Source: an uncultured Mobiluncus sp. (lineage in GTDB: Bacteria > Actinomycetota > Actinomycetes > Actinomycetales > Actinomycetaceae). Taken from it: a stretch of 64,000 nt of DNA. This document shows, in pieces, positions 61,780 to 64,000 of the stretch (the stretch's first letter is position 1; the number at the start of each line of letters is the position of its first letter). The stretch spans positions 62,001 through 126,000 of the forward strand of contig NZ_CAMUES010000003.1 in NCBI RefSeq assembly GCF_947087965.1, in the 5' to 3' direction. The notes below the pieces were generated by a model. The model worked only from the letters and a program-made list of their open reading frames with translations. It was not told the origin of the DNA and searched no databases. Position numbers and translations under genes: made by a program.

Positions 61780-64000
61780 GTGGCTGAAGCAAACCAAAAA
61801 CTCGTGATTGTCGAGTCCCCGGCGAAAGCCCGAACCATTGGGAGGTTTCTTGGCGACGACTTCGACGTGGAGGCATCGGTGGGTCACATTCGTGACCTCG
61901 CGCAGCCGTCTGACCTTCCCGCCGCGTTGAAAAAGACCGGCTACGCGAAGTTCGCGGTTGACCTGGATCACGACTTCGAGCCGTATTACGTGGTTGACGG
62001 GGATAAGAAAAAGAAAGTCAGCGAGCTGAAAGCCCGGCTGAAAGAAGCTGACGAACTCCTGCTGGCCACTGATGAGGACCGCGAGGGAGAGGCTATTGCC
62101 TGGCACCTACTGGAGGTGCTGAAACCGAAAGTCCCCGTAAAACGCATGGTGTTTCACGAGATTACTAGGGACGCTATCAACCACGCCCTGAGCCACCCCC
62201 GCGAGCTAGACACCGACCTGGTCAATGCCCAAGAGACTCGCCGTATCCTCGACCGCCTGGTCGGATACGAAGTCTCCCCCCTGCTATGGCGCAAGATTCG
62301 TACCGGCTTGTCGGCGGGACGGGTGCAGTCGGTGGCGACCCGGATGGTCGTCGACCGGGAACGCGACAGGATGAGTTTTACCTCTGCTGAATACTGGGAT
62401 TTGGTGGCCTGGCTGACTCCCGAGGCGGGCGGCACCGAGTTCTCCGCCACCTTGCGGGAGGTGGATGGCAAACGCATTGCGACCGGCAAAGACTTTGACG
62501 AGCACGGAAAGCTCAAGTCCGCGGCACAAAAGGCCGGGGTGTTTGCGCTGGATGGTGCCACGGCGCGAAAGCTGGCTGATGCCATCAGCACGGGCGCGAC
62601 CTGGTCGGTCGACGACGTAGACTCCAAGCCGTATCGGCGCCGTCCCCCCGCCCCGTTCACGACGTCTTCCCTGCAGCAAGAAGCGTCCCGGAAACTACGG
62701 TTGAACTCGCGAGACACGATGCGCGTGGCGCAGTCTCTGTACGAAAACGGTTACATCACCTATATGCGTACCGACTCGGTCAACCTGTCTGAACAGGCTA
62801 TTTCCGCGGCTCGGTCCCTGGCGGTGAGCCGCTTCGGCAAGGACGCAGTACCGGCTAAACCCCGCATCTATGAGACAAAAACGAAGGGAGCGCAGGAGGC
62901 TCACGAAGCTATCCGCCCCGCGGGGGAGCAGTTCCAGCTGCCCTCGAGTCTGGAAGGCAAACTCAATGCGCGCGAGTGGAAACTGTACAACCTCATCTTC
63001 CGGCGCACCCTGGCTTGCCAAATGAACGATGCCACCGGCACCACCGTGTCGGTGAAGATTGCGGCGACTCCTGGTGATGGCTCGGTTCACGCCGAGTTTG
63101 GGGCATCCGGAACGGTGATTGAAAATCCCGGTTTCCTCGCCGCTTACGAGGAAGGCCGGGATGAGGGCGATGAACCCGCGGTGACTTCCGGTGAGGGCAA
63201 GACCGGCGAGGCGAGACTGCCGCGGATGCAAGTCACCGACCGGCTAAATCTCAATAACCTGGACTCTGGCGAGGACCGTCAGCATTTCACGACCCCGCCT
63301 GCCCGCTACACGGATGCCTCGCTGGTCAAAGCGATGGAAGAACGCGAGATCGGGCGACCCTCGACCTATGCCTCCACGATTTCTACCATTGTGGACCGGC
63401 AGTATGTGTATCGCCGCGGACAGGCTCTGGTGCCGTCGTGGCTGGCATTTTCCGTGGTGAAACTGCTGGAAGAAAACCTGCCCGGGCTCATCGATTACGA
63501 CTTCACGGCCGATATGGAAGCCGATTTGGATAAAATCGCGGCCGGGCAAGCCGACCGCACCCAGTGGTTAAAGGACTTTTGGTACGGTCACGGTAAAGGC
63601 TCTGACCTGCAAGGATTAGGGCTACAACGCGCGGTGGCGGAGCTGGGGGATATTGACGCTGCCGCCCTGAACACGGTGGAGCTGGGCGAAGGAATCGCCC
63701 TGCGTGTGGGACGCTACGGCCCCTACCTGCAGCGCGGCGAAGAACGCGCTTCGGTTCCCGATACGGTGGCTCCCGATGAGCTGACTCTGGAGATGGCTCG
63801 GGAACTGTTGGAGAAAGGTGCCCAAGGCGACCGGGTGGTGGGGATACACCCCGAAACCGGACTTCAGATTGTCGCCAAGAACGGCAGATTTGGTCCTTAC
63901 GTGGAGGAACTGGCCCCGGAACCGGAAGCCGAAGCGGATAGCGAAACCAAGGCAAAAAAAGCCGCGAAAAAGAAACCCAAGAATCGGACGGCCTCCCTGC
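61780..64000 (+). CDS. topA: DNA topoisomerase I (partial, runs off the window)
   Basis: The first 740 residues are present. TOPRIM motifs are VIVESPAKARTIG and DEDREGEAIAWHL. The catalytic Tyr is in YENGYITYMRTDSV, and AGRVQSVATR and GRPSTYASTI are conserved. A C-terminal repeat domain (GRYGPYLQRGEE, NGRFGPYVEEL) and a Lys/Ala-rich tail begin before the end. GTG start with AAAAGGAG upstream. The enzyme relaxes negative supercoils. It has no stop inside the window. Confidence 0.95.
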   Translation, partial: MAEANQKLVIVESPAKARTIGRFLGDDFDVEASVGHIRDLAQPSDLPAALKKTGYAKFAVDLDHDFEPYYVVDGDKKKKVSELKARLKEADELLLATDEDREGEAIAWHLLEVLKPKVPVKRMVFHEITRDAINHALSHPRELDTDLVNAQETRRILDRLVGYEVSPLLWRKIRTGLSAGRVQSVATRMVVDRERDRMSFTSAEYWDLVAWLTPEAGGTEFSATLREVDGKRIATGKDFDEHGKLKSAAQKAGVFALDGATARKLADAISTGATWSVDDVDSKPYRRRPPAPFTTSSLQQEASRKLRLNSRDTMRVAQSLYENGYITYMRTDSVNLSEQAISAARSLAVSRFGKDAVPAKPRIYETKTKGAQEAHEAIRPAGEQFQLPSSLEGKLNAREWKLYNLIFRRTLACQMNDATGTTVSVKIAATPGDGSVHAEFGASGTVIENPGFLAAYEEGRDEGDEPAVTSGEGKTGEARLPRMQVTDRLNLNNLDSGEDRQHFTTPPARYTDASLVKAMEEREIGRPSTYASTISTIVDRQYVYRRGQALVPSWLAFSVVKLLEENLPGLIDYDFTADMEADLDKIAAGQADRTQWLKDFWYGHGKGSDLQGLGLQRAVAELGDIDAAALNTVELGEGIALRVGRYGPYLQRGEERASVPDTVAPDELTLEMARELLEKGAQGDRVVGIHPETGLQIVAKNGRFGPYVEELAPEPEAEADSETKAKKAAKKKPKNRTASL

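Overview
The window is from a high-G+C Gram-positive bacterium (Actinomycetota). Supporting genes are a two-domain PIN-PhoH ATPase, GTP-type PEP carboxykinase, HspR- and HrcA-type operators together at an hsp20 gene, an LAXTG-type sorting signal and erm(X). Together with the host-associated surface proteins and anaerobic hydrogenase, they fit an anaerobic Actinomycetaceae such as Mobiluncus. That placement is inference; no rRNA or other typing gene is present.

Layout. 0-9.5 kb: a low-molecular-weight phosphatase, a divergent SPFH / DUF4428 zinc-ribbon pair, a 1219-residue LARTG-anchored surface protein, a uroporphyrinogen-decarboxylase-like protein lacking most catalytic residues, and hsp20 under apparent HspR+HrcA control. 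9.6-23.9 kb: a hydrogen-metabolism island. It encodes an exported group 1-type [NiFe] hydrogenase (small and large subunits, cytochrome b, protease), a full set of hypABCDEF, and second copies of hypA and hypC next to a large-subunit paralogue that has lost half of its metal ligands. The cytochrome b carries an unusual N-terminal domain that looks like a degenerate P-type ATPase nucleotide-binding domain.

24-39.2 kb: an integrated mobile element next to the 3' end of ychF. It carries a large serine integrase, a BcgI-like restriction-modification pair, a DUF4192 protein, ssb, a divergent relaxase, an excisionase-like HTH protein, and erm(X) with a leader peptide and attenuator. Much of it is non-coding but structured: three 367-bp tandem repeats full of TTACGAAAC/GTTTCGTAA motifs, a 1.4-kb array of some twenty perfect hairpins, a leader whose terminator-like hairpin contains the Shine-Dalgarno sequence of the HTH gene, and a second repeat-rich region beside the relaxase.

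39.2-64 kb: core chromosome again. It holds ychF, ispH, xseAB, a surface-polysaccharide O-acetylation locus (CWB2/transglutaminase-like protein, MBOAT acyltransferase, AlgJ/DHHW-like protein, Ala/Pro-rich lipoprotein, acyltransferase-3 protein), greA, a hemolysin-III homologue, a cis-prenyltransferase, phoH, purA, pckG, a CAP-domain exported protein and the first 740 codons of topA. A perfect CRP/GlxR-type operator lies before topA. Chromosomal intergenic regions are also rich in long palindromes.

The least explained parts are the repeat and hairpin regions of the mobile element, the cytochrome b fusion, the ligand-poor hydrogenase paralogue with its two small membrane proteins, and the O-acetylation locus.
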